This document shows positions 7,735 through 20,966 of a DNA stretch of 64,000 nt, in pieces. Location: NCBI RefSeq assembly GCF_003315415.1, contig NZ_QNSB01000006.1, positions 124,001 through 188,000 on the forward strand. The letters run 5' to 3'. Numbering within the stretch: position 1 is the first letter of the stretch; the number at the start of each line of letters is the position of its first letter. A program made the position numbers and the translations under genes. The notes beneath the pieces are model-generated. The model was not told the DNA's origin. It searched no databases and saw only the letters and a list, made by a program, of their open reading frames with translations. The stretch is from Brevibacterium sanguinis (GTDB lineage Bacteria > Actinomycetota > Actinomycetes > Actinomycetales > Brevibacteriaceae).

Positions 7735-9618
7735 GCGGCCGGCGGCATACCCCTGGGCGCCGCGCGGATTGGCCGCCGCACCCAGCGCTCCCGTGGTCGG
7801 GTCACGAGTCACGCAGGAGAGCCGCCCGAGCTCCCAATCGCCGGCCCTCGTGACGACGTGACCGCGTGCGATGAGCCCGTCGATCACACCGTCGCCGAGG
7901 CGGTCCTCGACGACTGCTCCTCCCGGCACCCAGGTGCGCGGCCAGAAGGATCCCGCGAGCGAAGTGGTGTGGAACGCCGGGGCGTCGATCGCCTGCTGCG
8001 GTTCATGGCCGCCGACGAGGATGCGCAGGATCATCAGCAGCTGCCACTGCTCCTGCTGGTCGCCGCCCGGGGAGCCAAGGGCCATGACCGGCTCACCGTC
8101 CCTCGAGATCAGCGTCGGAGTCAGGGTCGTGCGGGGCCGCCTTCCGGGGACGAGCGCCGAAGGCGACGACTCGTCGAGCCACATCATCTGCAGCCGGGTG
8201 CCCAGGCAGAATCCGAGTTCCGGGATCACCGGCGACGACTGCAGCCAGCCGCCCGACGGGGTTGCCGAGATCATGTTGCCCCACTTGTCGACGACGTCGA
8301 TGTGGCAGGTGTCGCCGTTGTTGACGCCGTTCCTCTGCACGGTGGGCTCGCCCAGGCCCGCCTTGAGCATGGCCTCCCCGTCCACGTCCGCGGTGACGAG
8401 CGGCGGGGTGAAAGGAGCGCCGGCGCCGTTCCTCCCGCTGCCGGCCCGGAACTCCAGCGACGACCGTTCGGTGATCAGGGCTCGCCTGGTCGTCGCGTAC
8501 TCCTCGCCGAGCAGCCATTCGAGGTCGACGTCCCCATCGCCGTACCAGGAGTCGCGATCGGCCATCGCGAGCTTGATCGCCTCGAGGATCGTGTGCGCGC
8601 CGATCTCGGTCGAGGGGTCGAGGCACTCGTCGTCGAAGCCATCGAGGATCCGCAGCGCCTGCAGGAGCATCGGACCCTGTCCCCAGGGGCCGATCTTGGC
8701 GATCGTGTGGCCCCGGAAAACGATAGTCACGGGCTCCTCGAATCCCGCGTCGAAGCCCGCGATGTCCGCGACGGCGATCACTCCCGCGTGGTCTCCTCCG
8801 GTCGAATGCCGGTGCGGCCTGCGCACGAACTCGGCGATCGCCTCGGCGACGAAGCCGGACTTCCACTCCCGGCGGGCCGCGCGGATGCGAGCGGTTCGGC
8901 CGTCGCAGGCATCGGCGCCGGGTTCGGTGCCGGCGGAAGCTCCGTGGGCACTCGGCCCATCACGGCCGACTGTCCTCTGCCCTGCGGCGATGAGACGGCG
9001 GAGCACCTCGGCGTAGGCGTGGTTGCACACCCTCTCACCGGGTACGGGGATCCTCCCCTCGGGCATCCACAGGTCCGCCGAGGTGGGCCAGTGCTCGGTG
9101 AAGAGCTCGCTGACCCGCTCGATCGTGCCGACGACGCGGGCGAGGACCGGATGGCCGTTGTCGGCGTAGTCGATGGCGTACTCGAGGACGTCGGCCAGCT
9201 CCCAGGTCCCGTGCTGCTCGAGCAGGTGGAGCCAGGCGTCGACGGCACCGGGAACCGCGGCGGCGAGCGCGCCCGCGCCGGGCACCATGTCGAGTCCCTC
9301 GCTCCGGTAGTGCTCGATCGTGGCCCCGCTCGGCGCCGGGCCCTGGCCCATGAGGACCCTGGGCCGGGACGGGTCCTCGGCGGTGGCGACGATCCCGGTC
9401 ATGTCTCCGCCGGGTCCGTTGAGGTGGGGTTCGACGACATGGAGGACGAAGGCCCCGGCCACCGCGGCATCAAAGGCGTTGCCCCCGCGCTCGAGCACCG
9501 ACTGCGCCGAGGCGGTCGCCAGCCAGTGCGTCGACGCCGCCATTCCGAAGTGACCGCGCAGGGTCGGCCGCGTGGTGAACTCGGCGGGCGGGGTGAAACC
9601 GGGAGGCGGTGCAGACAC
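7732..9618 (-). CDS. Gamma-glutamyltransferase family protein
   Basis: Predicted 628 aa. GGT features: AASTHWLATASAQSVLERGGNAFDAAVAGAF, HLNGPGGDM, and in the C-terminal part NNGDTCHIDVVDKWGNMISATPSGGW, where the Thr of GDTCH is the expected autocatalytic nucleophile, then LGSPGGD. These Ntn-hydrolases transfer or hydrolyse gamma-glutamyl groups or act as amidases. I prefer the GTG at 9618 because AAGGG lies 8 nt upstream; an ATG at 9648 is the alternative. No signal peptide is evident, so it is probably cytoplasmic. It lies downstream of an MHS transporter and an M20 dipeptidase, suggesting use of gamma-glutamyl or peptide-like substrates. Confidence 0.88.
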   Translation of the reverse strand: MSAPPPGFTPPAEFTTRPTLRGHFGMAASTHWLATASAQSVLERGGNAFDAAVAGAFVLHVVEPHLNGPGGDMTGIVATAEDPSRPRVLMGQGPAPSGATIEHYRSEGLDMVPGAGALAAAVPGAVDAWLHLLEQHGTWELADVLEYAIDYADNGHPVLARVVGTIERVSELFTEHWPTSADLWMPEGRIPVPGERVCNHAYAEVLRRLIAAGQRTVGRDGPSAHGASAGTEPGADACDGRTARIRAARREWKSGFVAEAIAEFVRRPHRHSTGGDHAGVIAVADIAGFDAGFEEPVTIVFRGHTIAKIGPWGQGPMLLQALRILDGFDDECLDPSTEIGAHTILEAIKLAMADRDSWYGDGDVDLEWLLGEEYATTRRALITERSSLEFRAGSGRNGAGAPFTPPLVTADVDGEAMLKAGLGEPTVQRNGVNNGDTCHIDVVDKWGNMISATPSGGWLQSSPVIPELGFCLGTRLQMMWLDESSPSALVPGRRPRTTLTPTLISRDGEPVMALGSPGGDQQEQWQLLMILRILVGGHEPQQAIDAPAFHTTSLAGSFWPRTWVPGGAVVEDRLGDGVIDGLIARGHVVTRAGDWELGRLSCVTRDPTTGALGAAANPRGAQGYAAGR

Positions 9619-9736
9619 GTCGGGGTCCCTTCGTCGGGTCGGAGTCATCGGTGATCGCAGTGTCCACAGTAGCCGTGGCGCGCGGAGTTGACCGCGCTGC
9701 GGCCGCTGCCGCACACCCAGGTCGGCTCGGCTGCTC

Positions 9737-9792
9737 ACCGCACGTCCGTGCCGGCCCGGCGGCTACCGCACGTCCGTGCCGGCCCGGCGGCT
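9737..9792. repeat. Perfect 28-bp tandem duplication at a stop codon
   Basis: Two identical 28-bp copies (9737-9764, 9765-9792) are followed by 8 bases of a third. The repeat contains the last codons and TAG stop of the minus-strand transporter, so that gene end has been duplicated downstream. Confidence 0.95.
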
Positions 9793-11083
9793 ACCGCACG
9801 CCGAGCTTCCTCCACACGACGATGAGCGCCGCCACGCTCATGAGACCGGCGAAGAGCACCCAGTAGGCCGGTGCCTTGGCGTCGTGGGTGACGCCGATCA
9901 GCCAGGCCGCGGCCAGAGGTGTCAGTCCGCCGAAGACGGCGACGCCGACGTTGTAGCCGAGTGACAGGCCGGTGCCGCGGGTGCGGGTCGGGAAGATGTC
10001 GCCCATGACGCTGGCCAGCGGCCCGTAGTAGGTGGCCTTGAGCAGGGAGAAGATCGCGACGACGAGGATGAGCACCGTCAGCGTGTTGCTCGCCACCGCC
10101 CAGCTGAAGAGGAACCACGTGAGGACCATGACCGCGATCGCGGCGGGGATCATCATCTTCAGGCGCCCGATCCGGTCGCACAGGTAGCCGGCGAGCGGGG
10201 TGCAGACGAGCAGCACGATTCCCGAGACGAGGGTCGCGTAGAAGCCGGCCGAGTCGTCCATTCCGAGACTGTCGACGGCGTACGTCGGGACATAGGTGAT
10301 GAAGTAGTTGAGGCAGGTCGAGACCGCGATCGCGCCGATGGCGAGGATGACGGCGAGCTTGTTCCGGCGCAGGACTCCGCCGATCGCCGACTCCTTGTCC
10401 GCGGTCTCCTCCTTGGCCGCCACGAATTCCGGGGACTCGGGCACATGCCGGCGGATGTAGAGCCCGACCGGGCCCACGAGCAACCCGACGATGAAGGGGA
10501 TCCTGAATCCCCAGGATTCCAGCTGCTCCTGGCTCAGCGACGTCGTCAGGGCGACGCCGATGACCGAGGCGAGCAGGCTCGACGCCGCCTGGGAGGTGAA
10601 TTGCCAGCTGGCGGCGAATCCCCGCTTGGCCGGCAGGTGCTCAACCATGAGCGATGTCGCCGACCCGAACTCCCCGCCGGCGGCGAAGCCCTGGATGAGT
10701 CGGGCCAGGAGGATGAGCAAGGGTGCCGCGACGCCGATCATCGCCGCCGGAGGGGTGACGACGATGAGGAGGGTGCCGAGGAACATCAGCCAGATCGTCA
10801 GCGTCAGCGCGGGTTTGCGACCGCGCCGATCGGCGAACCCGCCGAGGACGATGGCACCCACGGGACGGATGAAGAACGACAGCGCGAAGGTCGCAAGGGC
10901 GAGCATGATCGACACCGCACGATCGTCGCTGGGGAAGAACACGGCGGAGATGTAGACGGAGAAGTAGGCGTAGACGGCGATGTCGTACCACTCCAGGGCG
11001 TTGCCGATCGAGGCGGCGGTGATGATCTTCCAGGTCGGAACCGGCTTGGCGCCGGTCGCCGCGGACTGCTCGGTGGTGGTCAT
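9791..11083 (-). CDS. MFS transporter, metabolite:H+ symporter (MHS) type
   Basis: Predicted 430 aa with 12 likely membrane helices. The N-terminus has the MHS hallmark ASIGNALEWYDIAVYAYF, followed by FFIRPVGAIVLGGFADRRGRKPAL and LIQGFAAGGEFG; the second half has LCDRIGRLKMM. The family includes proline/betaine, shikimate, citrate and ketoglutarate symporters. Its start overlaps the stop of the M20 gene as ATGA, so it is cotranscribed with the dipeptidase and probably with the gamma-glutamyltransferase. A dipeptide or amino acid derivative is the likely cargo, by context only. Confidence 0.88.
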   Translation of the reverse strand: MTTTEQSAATGAKPVPTWKIITAASIGNALEWYDIAVYAYFSVYISAVFFPSDDRAVSIMLALATFALSFFIRPVGAIVLGGFADRRGRKPALTLTIWLMFLGTLLIVVTPPAAMIGVAAPLLILLARLIQGFAAGGEFGSATSLMVEHLPAKRGFAASWQFTSQAASSLLASVIGVALTTSLSQEQLESWGFRIPFIVGLLVGPVGLYIRRHVPESPEFVAAKEETADKESAIGGVLRRNKLAVILAIGAIAVSTCLNYFITYVPTYAVDSLGMDDSAGFYATLVSGIVLLVCTPLAGYLCDRIGRLKMMIPAAIAVMVLTWFLFSWAVASNTLTVLILVVAIFSLLKATYYGPLASVMGDIFPTRTRGTGLSLGYNVGVAVFGGLTPLAAAWLIGVTHDAKAPAYWVLFAGLMSVAALIVVWRKLGVR

Positions 11084-12579
11084 TCTCCCTGTCCTTCTTC
11101 ATCTGTCGTCCGTGTGCCGGAACGGCCGTCGTCCTCGGCGGTCTTCGAGGAGAACCACTCGTCCGGGTTCTCCCTCATGTCCCAGAACATCCCGGCCATG
11201 ATCTCCGCACCCTGCTCGAGGATCGAACTCAGGGCGTGCTCGTTCGGGGCGTGCTGATTGCACCCGGGGTACGAATGGGGCACCCACACGGTGGGCAGTC
11301 GGAGCACCTCGGCGAAGACGTCATTGGGGATCGTGCCCCCGAGGTTGGGCTCGATGGCCGGCTTGAGCCCGGTCGTCTCCGTGATGGACCGCGCGGCGGC
11401 CGCGACGACCGCGGCCTCCGGGTCGAGCCGGGTGGCGGGAACACAGTGCTCGGCGACCACCTCGACGCCCGTGATCCCCTGCTCCTCGAGGTGGGCGCTC
11501 ACTCGGGCCTCGAAGTCGGTGATGTCGGTGCCGACGACGAAACGCAGCTGCATGTGCGCCGCCGCCCTGCCGGGGATCGCGTTGTTCACCTGTGCCGGGT
11601 TGCCGGCGTCGAGGGCGAGCACCTCGAGGACGTTGTACGCGAAGACGCGTTCGGCCGGGGTCAGCCCGGGCTCGCCCCATTCGGGGTCGACGGCCGGCGC
11701 CCCGTCCTCGACGATGTCCGGCAGCTCGGCGACGGCGGCGCGCACCGAGGCGGGCGGATCGGTCGGGCGCAGAGCCGGGATCCGGATGACGCCGTGGGCA
11801 TCGACGAGCGCGTTGACGGCGGCGGCGATGACGGTGGCGGGGTTGCGCAGCTTGCCGCCCCAGTTGCCCGAGTGGTGGTCGCCATCGCGTTCGTGGCAGA
11901 CGAGGCTGAAGTTGAGCGCCCCGCGCGAGCCGAGGAAGAGCGTCGGCACCTCGGCGGCGATGCGGGGTCCGTCGGAGGCGAGGAAGAGGTCGGCGGCGAG
12001 CTCGTCCCGGTGTGCGGCGGCGAAGGCGGACAGCCCCAGCGACCCGGCTTCTTCCGCGGTCTCGATGAGAACCGTGACGTTGTAGCCCAGCCGCGCCTGG
12101 GCGGGGTCGGCGGCGAGCGCGCGGAGGACCGTGGCGAGAGCCAGCGAGTTCACCGTGTGCTGGCCCTTGTTGTCGGCGCTCCCGCGGCCGTAGAGGCGAT
12201 CGCCGTCCTGGCTGAGCACCCAGGGATCGAGACCCTCGTCCCACTGGTCGTCGTGGGCGAACTGGACGTCGCCATGGCCGTAGAGGAGGACTGTCGGCAG
12301 GTCCTCGCCTTCGATGCGGGAGGCGATGAGCAGCGGGTGCTCGCTCGACTCCGGATTGTCGTGGATCGCCGAGGCGAAGCCCAACTCCGCGAGTTCGGGG
12401 ACGATCTCCTCGGCGAGGTAGGCGCGGGCCGCGGAGCCGCCGCCCGGTGCCTGGCTCTCGGTGCGGCGGGCGACGCGGGAGGCGAGGAGGTCGAAGAACT
12501 CGCGGCTGCGGACTCTGCCGCCGGCGGTGCGGGTCACCTCGACGCGGGTCACCTCGGTACGGGTGCTGTGATCGGTCAT
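11080..12579 (-). CDS. M20-family metallopeptidase (dipeptidase type)
   Basis: Predicted 499 aa. Co-catalytic metal motifs are all visible: LLYGHGDVQ (His, Asp), GRGSADNKGQ (bridging Asp), IETAEEAGS (catalytic and ligand Glu) and the C-terminal PHSYPGCNQHAPNEH. Length and GRGSADNKG are typical of dipeptidases of the ArgE/CNDP group. ATG 12579 is chosen because upstream sequence has no family similarity; the ribosome site GGTGAG is weak. It is the first gene of the group dipeptidase-transporter-GGT and is divergent from a LysR regulator across 113 bp that carry two matched dyads. Confidence 0.9.
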   Translation of the reverse strand: MTDHSTRTEVTRVEVTRTAGGRVRSREFFDLLASRVARRTESQAPGGGSAARAYLAEEIVPELAELGFASAIHDNPESSEHPLLIASRIEGEDLPTVLLYGHGDVQFAHDDQWDEGLDPWVLSQDGDRLYGRGSADNKGQHTVNSLALATVLRALAADPAQARLGYNVTVLIETAEEAGSLGLSAFAAAHRDELAADLFLASDGPRIAAEVPTLFLGSRGALNFSLVCHERDGDHHSGNWGGKLRNPATVIAAAVNALVDAHGVIRIPALRPTDPPASVRAAVAELPDIVEDGAPAVDPEWGEPGLTPAERVFAYNVLEVLALDAGNPAQVNNAIPGRAAAHMQLRFVVGTDITDFEARVSAHLEEQGITGVEVVAEHCVPATRLDPEAAVVAAAARSITETTGLKPAIEPNLGGTIPNDVFAEVLRLPTVWVPHSYPGCNQHAPNEHALSSILEQGAEIMAGMFWDMRENPDEWFSSKTAEDDGRSGTRTTDEEGQGE

Positions 12580-12635
12580 CTCACCAGAGTGGACGTCGGC
12601 GTGGTCGGATCGGAAGACCACGGCGTCCAGCCTCC

Positions 12636-12674
12636 GGTGCGGATCCCGCACCTTGGCGGTGCAGTTTCTGCACC
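12636..12674. promoter_or_regulatory. Two matched dyads in the LysR/M20 divergent promoter
   Basis: GGTGCGG-ATC-CCGCACC (12636-12652) and GGTGCAG-TTT-CTGCACC (12658-12674) share the frame GGTGC(A/G)G-N3-C(T/C)GCACC. Their centres are 22 bp apart, two helical turns, as expected for a LysR tetramer. The second ends 18 bp before the LysR ATG. Confidence 0.75.
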
Positions 12675-12692
12675 ACTGGGTAGTCTGGCCGC

Positions 12693-13595
12693 ATGACCGA
12701 GCTGCAGCCCCTGGGCACCCTCCTGGCCGTCATCGACTTCGGGTCGATCCATCTCGCGGCGAAATCGCTCTACGTCTCGCATTCGACGGCGAGCCGCCAG
12801 GTCAGAGCGCTCGAGGAGCACTACGGGACTCCTCTGCTCGACCGCTCCTCGACCGGCGTCGTGCCGACGCAGGCGGGTCTGGCCGTCGCCGATTTCGCCC
12901 GCCGCATGATCGGCGAGTCCGAACTCCTCGTCGACTCCTTCGGCGGTCGCTTCGCGCAGGTCGAGCAGCTCCACATCGTCACCACGACGGCGCTCGGTCA
13001 GACGATCGTCGCCGATGCCGTCCACGAGGTGCTCGCCGCCACTGACCGGCTCCGGATCACGGTGTCCTACGCGGATTCGCTCGAGGCGCTCCGGATCCTC
13101 CAGCGGCGACGGGCCGATGTCTGCGTGAACTTCTCCGTCTCCGGCACGGACCTCGTCGACGTGCCGGGCGTCGCGACGAACGTGCGGGTCGCCACCCGCA
13201 GCCTCGCCCTCCTCGACTCCGCGCACCCCCTGGCCGAACGCGACCATGTGAGCATCCGCGACATCGCCGAGTTCCCCCTGGCCACACTTCCCGCCGGCAA
13301 CACCGTCCGCCTCCAGATCGAGACCGCGATGCGCCGACAGGGTCAGGTCCTCTCCCCCGCGCTGGAGTGCTCGTGCCCAGTCATCATGGCCAAGGCCGTG
13401 ACCGGAACGACGATGATCGCGATGATGTCCGAACGCACCCTCCCCGGAGCCTTCGCCGCCGAGGCGGGCTGCCGCGCGATCCCGATCGTCGACGAGAACC
13501 TCGACCATCGCTGGATCCAGGTCCTCACGCGGTCGCCGCAGGCCTCGTCCGAGGGCGTCGACCTCCTGCTCGGTGCCCTCCGCGCACAGCTGTGA
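12693..13595 (+). CDS. LysR-family transcriptional regulator
   Basis: Predicted 300 aa. The winged HTH covers residues 5-65 (DFGSIHLAAKSLYVSHSTASRQVRALEEHYGTPLLDR), followed by a periplasmic-binding-like effector domain with the LRITVSYADSLEALRILQRRRADVCVNF segment. It is divergent from the dipeptidase-transporter-GGT genes, and the shared intergenic region has paired dyads, so it most likely controls that operon and itself. The effector is unknown. The ATG follows the promoter region closely and there is no strong ribosome box. Confidence 0.9.
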   Translation: MTELQPLGTLLAVIDFGSIHLAAKSLYVSHSTASRQVRALEEHYGTPLLDRSSTGVVPTQAGLAVADFARRMIGESELLVDSFGGRFAQVEQLHIVTTTALGQTIVADAVHEVLAATDRLRITVSYADSLEALRILQRRRADVCVNFSVSGTDLVDVPGVATNVRVATRSLALLDSAHPLAERDHVSIRDIAEFPLATLPAGNTVRLQIETAMRRQGQVLSPALECSCPVIMAKAVTGTTMIAMMSERTLPGAFAAEAGCRAIPIVDENLDHRWIQVLTRSPQASSEGVDLLLGALRAQL

Positions 13596-13928
13596 CCAGC
13601 GGTTCCGCATGACCGGTCCGCCCCTGCGCCGCTACTGACCCGTCATGTGTCAGCCGGCGATTGACAGTGATCTGGACCACGCCTATCGTCTCAATCATGC
13701 TCACTCTCTCGCCTGCCGCACGGCCCCCTCGTGCGGCGCGGTATCCGACCCGGGGAGGCTCTCACCGCACCCCAGCTCCCGCGCGCACCCCAACCAGCGT
13801 GCGCATCGACACCCTCGGACACGCGAACGATTCCTGGTCGGGGGTCGCCATCGGCTGGTGGGGCGGAGAACCGTAAGGCCGACGCCGCACCCGACGGAGA
13901 GGGAGAGCCCTGCTGCTCCGCCTGATGC
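13596..13928. other. Intergenic region with an isolated strong promoter
   Basis: This stretch lies between convergent LysR and formylglycine-enzyme genes. A near-consensus promoter on the plus strand (TTGACA at 13661-13666, 17-bp spacer, TATCGT at 13684-13689) has an ATG only 7 bp after the -10 box, opening a 59-codon frame (13697-13876) with Arg/Pro-rich middle and a Trp/Gly-rich end. A leaderless peptide or a regulatory RNA is possible; I see no family match. Confidence 0.35.
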
Positions 13929-14879
13929 TCAGCCGACGCTGAGCGCCAGGCGGAATCCGGTATGACCCAGTGACGTGTCCGGGGTGACCGCGGTGCGCGC
14001 CGAGGTGCGATAGCGGCGGCAGTACGACTCATGGCACATGTATGAGCCGCCCCTGATCACCGCGCGAGCGTCAGCGGCGCCGAAGGTGCCGGTGGTCCAT
14101 TCCCAGACGTTGCCCGTCGCGTTGTAGAGCCCGAAGCCGTTGGGGGTGAACGACCGCGCGGGAACCGTGCCGACGGGACCGGTCGGGGCATCGGGGAACC
14201 GTCCGGGGAAGGTGTTCATCCGCGGCACTCCCCCGGGCTCGCGCTCACTGCCCCAGGGGAAGGGCTGCTGGTCGAGGCCGCCGCGGGCGGCGAACTCCCA
14301 TTCCTCCTCGGTGGGCAGACGTGCGCCGACCCAGTCGGCATAGGCACGGACGTCGCCGAGGGAGACATGGGTGACCGGATGGTCCGCGCGATCGGCCACG
14401 GACGATCCGGGCCCCTCCGGGCGGTGCCAGCAGGCCCCGGCCACCCGGCGCCACCACGGTGCCTGGGGGACCACAGCGCTCTCCTCGGCGATCGACGCGG
14501 ACAGCAGTCCGCTGAACACGGTGGAATCGCCGAGGCGCTCGGCTTCGGTGCGATGACCGGTGTCGAGAACGAACGCCGCGAACTGCGCGACCGTCACCGT
14601 CGCCTCGGCGATGGCGAAGGGATCCACCTCGACGAGGCGGACGGGCCCCTCACCATCGGCGGGGTAGGACAGCGGGCTCTCATCGCCCATCCGGAAGGTG
14701 CCACCGCTCAGCCCGATCATCCTCAGGTCCTCAGGGGCCTGGGAGCTCAGGCGCTCAAGGAGGTCGCGCTCGGCACTGTCCCCGGTCGGATCGTGCGTCG
14801 GCTTCGGGCGGCGCACGGCACGGGCCTGCGCCGGATCCTGCATTGCCCTCGTCCCTCGTTCGGGACCGCAGCAGCTCAT
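13929..14879 (-). CDS. Formylglycine-generating enzyme (sulfatase-modifying factor)
   Basis: Predicted 316 aa. The FGE-sulfatase fold is clear: GGTFRMGDESPLSYPADGEGP, FAIAEATVTVAQFAAFV, LPTEEEWEFAARGG and GNVWEWTTGTF. The copper-binding active-site pair is present as Cys282 and Cys287 in SYMCHESYC, with the same 5-residue spacing as in characterised FGEs. The start MSCCGPERG resembles other actinobacterial FGEs. It oxidises the cysteine of a C-x-P-x-R motif to formylglycine. It is divergent, with only 59 bp between, from a Cys-type sulfatase that is its obvious client. Confidence 0.93.
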   Translation of the reverse strand: MSCCGPERGTRAMQDPAQARAVRRPKPTHDPTGDSAERDLLERLSSQAPEDLRMIGLSGGTFRMGDESPLSYPADGEGPVRLVEVDPFAIAEATVTVAQFAAFVLDTGHRTEAERLGDSTVFSGLLSASIAEESAVVPQAPWWRRVAGACWHRPEGPGSSVADRADHPVTHVSLGDVRAYADWVGARLPTEEEWEFAARGGLDQQPFPWGSEREPGGVPRMNTFPGRFPDAPTGPVGTVPARSFTPNGFGLYNATGNVWEWTTGTFGAADARAVIRGGSYMCHESYCRRYRTSARTAVTPDTSLGHTGFRLALSVG

Positions 14880-14938
14880 CCGCCAACCATCGATTCAGAC
14901 ATTGGACCACCATCGGATCTCAGTAGAAAGGCATACAC

Positions 14939-16477
14939 ATGACCACCCGTCGCCCGAACATCATCGTCATCCAGGCCGACCAGATGGCTCCGCACTGCCT
15001 CGGCGCCTATGGCGACGAAGCGGCGAAGACTCCGAACATCGATGCCCTCGCCGAGGAGGGCGCCGTCTTCGATCGCGCCTACTGTAACACCCCGCTGTGC
15101 GCCCCCTCCCGCGCCTCCATGATGACCGGGAGGATGCCCTCGCACATCGACTGCTTCGACAATGGCGACGACTTCGCCGCGTCCGAACCGACGTTCGCCC
15201 ACCGCCTGCGGTCGGTCGGCTACCACACGGCCCTGATCGGGCGGATGCACTTCATCGGCCCCGACCAGCAGCACGGCTTCGAGGAGCGACTGACCACCGA
15301 CGTGTACCCGGCCGACCTCGACATGATCCCCGACTGGGGCCGGTCGCTCGAGGACCGGCTCCAGTGGTACCACGACGCGGACTCCGTGTTCACCGCGGGC
15401 GTGTCGAAGGCGACCGTGCAGCAGGACTTCGACGACGAGGTGATCTTCCGCTCCCTGCGCCACCTCAGCGATCGGGTGCGGGCGAACCAGGCCGCCTCGG
15501 ATGTCCGGCCCTTCCTCATGGTCACCTCGTTCATCCACCCCCACGACCCCTACGAGCCCCCGCGCGAGCACTGGGACCGGTTCGCCGACGTCGAGATCCC
15601 CGACCCCCGGCACCCCCAGGTGCCCGACGCGCAGCAGGACCCGCACACCCACCGGCTGCGGGCGATGAGCGGGTTCGACAGGCGGGAGCCGGCCCTCGAC
15701 GATGTCCGGCGGGCCCGCCGCGCCTACTATGCGGCGGTCAGCTACATCGACGATCACATCGGCCGGATCCGGGAGCGGGTGGAGGAGCTCGGACTCGCCG
15801 AGAACACCGTGATCATCGTGACGAGCGACCACGGCGACATGCTCGGCGAGAAGGGACTGTGGTACAAGATGTCCCCCTACGAGCAGTCGTCCAGGGTGCC
15901 GATGATCGTCCACGGCCCCGCCGACCTCGTGTCCCCCGGCCGGTTCGACAGCCCCGTCTGCCTGCTCGACCTCCTGCCCACGCTGACCGAGCTCTCCGGC
16001 GCCCCGGCGACGGGTCCGGTCGAGGGGGTCTCCCTGCTCGAGACCGCGCGCAGGGAGCGGTCGGGGGACGCGGGGACGAGGAACCGCGACATCGTCATCG
16101 AGTACCTCGCCGAGGGGACCCTGCGTCCCCAGCTGACGATCGTCCGCGATCGGCTCAAGTACGTCTGCTGCCCCGGCGACCCCGACCAGCTCTTCGACCT
16201 CGCTGAGGATCCCGACGAGCTGCGCAACCGCGCCCGGGACCCGGAGTACGCCGAGGCGCTCGTCAGTCTGCGCGGTGTCCTCGATGCCGAGTACGACCTC
16301 GCCGAGCTCGAGACGCGGGTGCTGGGAAGCCAGGACCGGCGCCGCCTGGTCCAGCACGCACTGGGTCAGGGCCGAGTCCACCACTGGGACTTCAGCCCTG
16401 TGCCCGAGCAGCGGTACGTGCGCGGCGACTTCTGGAACGCCCTGGAGTACGGGAAGATCCCGGATCCCACGCGCTGA
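14939..16477 (+). CDS. Cys-type sulfatase, choline-sulfatase-like
   Basis: Predicted 512 aa. The activation motif C54-A-P-S-R58 sits in NTPLCAPSRASMMTGRMP, the metal/active-site Asp14 in IVIQADQMAPHCLGAYGD, and TSDHGDMLGEKGLWYK further on. The segments IGRMHFIGPDQQHGFEERLTTDVYPADL and SFIHPHDPYEPPREHW are characteristic of choline sulfatases, which release choline and sulfate from choline-O-sulfate. No signal peptide is evident, so the enzyme acts in the cytoplasm. AGAAAGG precedes the ATG. It is paired with FGE and lies next to the betaine catabolic genes, which fits a choline-O-sulfate supply route; betA/betB are not in this window. Confidence 0.88.
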   Translation: MTTRRPNIIVIQADQMAPHCLGAYGDEAAKTPNIDALAEEGAVFDRAYCNTPLCAPSRASMMTGRMPSHIDCFDNGDDFAASEPTFAHRLRSVGYHTALIGRMHFIGPDQQHGFEERLTTDVYPADLDMIPDWGRSLEDRLQWYHDADSVFTAGVSKATVQQDFDDEVIFRSLRHLSDRVRANQAASDVRPFLMVTSFIHPHDPYEPPREHWDRFADVEIPDPRHPQVPDAQQDPHTHRLRAMSGFDRREPALDDVRRARRAYYAAVSYIDDHIGRIRERVEELGLAENTVIIVTSDHGDMLGEKGLWYKMSPYEQSSRVPMIVHGPADLVSPGRFDSPVCLLDLLPTLTELSGAPATGPVEGVSLLETARRERSGDAGTRNRDIVIEYLAEGTLRPQLTIVRDRLKYVCCPGDPDQLFDLAEDPDELRNRARDPEYAEALVSLRGVLDAEYDLAELETRVLGSQDRRRLVQHALGQGRVHHWDFSPVPEQRYVRGDFWNALEYGKIPDPTR

Positions 16478-16616
16478 GGAGCGGCTTCGGGTCGGGTCCG
16501 GCAGGCTCCGACCCGCGGTCTTGCGTCTCGCCACTTGACGCACGCCTCGCCACCTGTGGAGTGCCTCGCCACCTGTCGCGCGTCGGGTCACCTGTGAAGT
16601 GGGCACGGCAAAGGGC

Positions 16617-16641
16617 CGGTCGGAACGATTCGTTCCGACCG
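16617..16641. terminator. Hairpin between convergent sulfatase and dehydrogenase genes
   Basis: A 12-bp perfect stem with a single-base centre (CGGTCGGAACGA-T-TCGTTCCGACCG) lies in the 278-bp convergent gap. It could end transcripts from both sides. The left part of the gap (about 16500-16610) also has short repeats of the form CTCGCCACCTGT. Confidence 0.6.
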
Positions 16642-16674
16642 ACCCTGTGGCTCAGCCCGTGCCCTTCTCTCCGC

Positions 16675-20962
<4,288 letters not shown>

Positions 20963-20966
<4 letters not shown>

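Noticed and set aside
13731-13925. 64-codon plus-strand frame between LysR and the formylglycine enzyme
   Set aside because: Low-complexity Arg/Pro/Ala translation and no start signal; a different frame fits the promoter there better.
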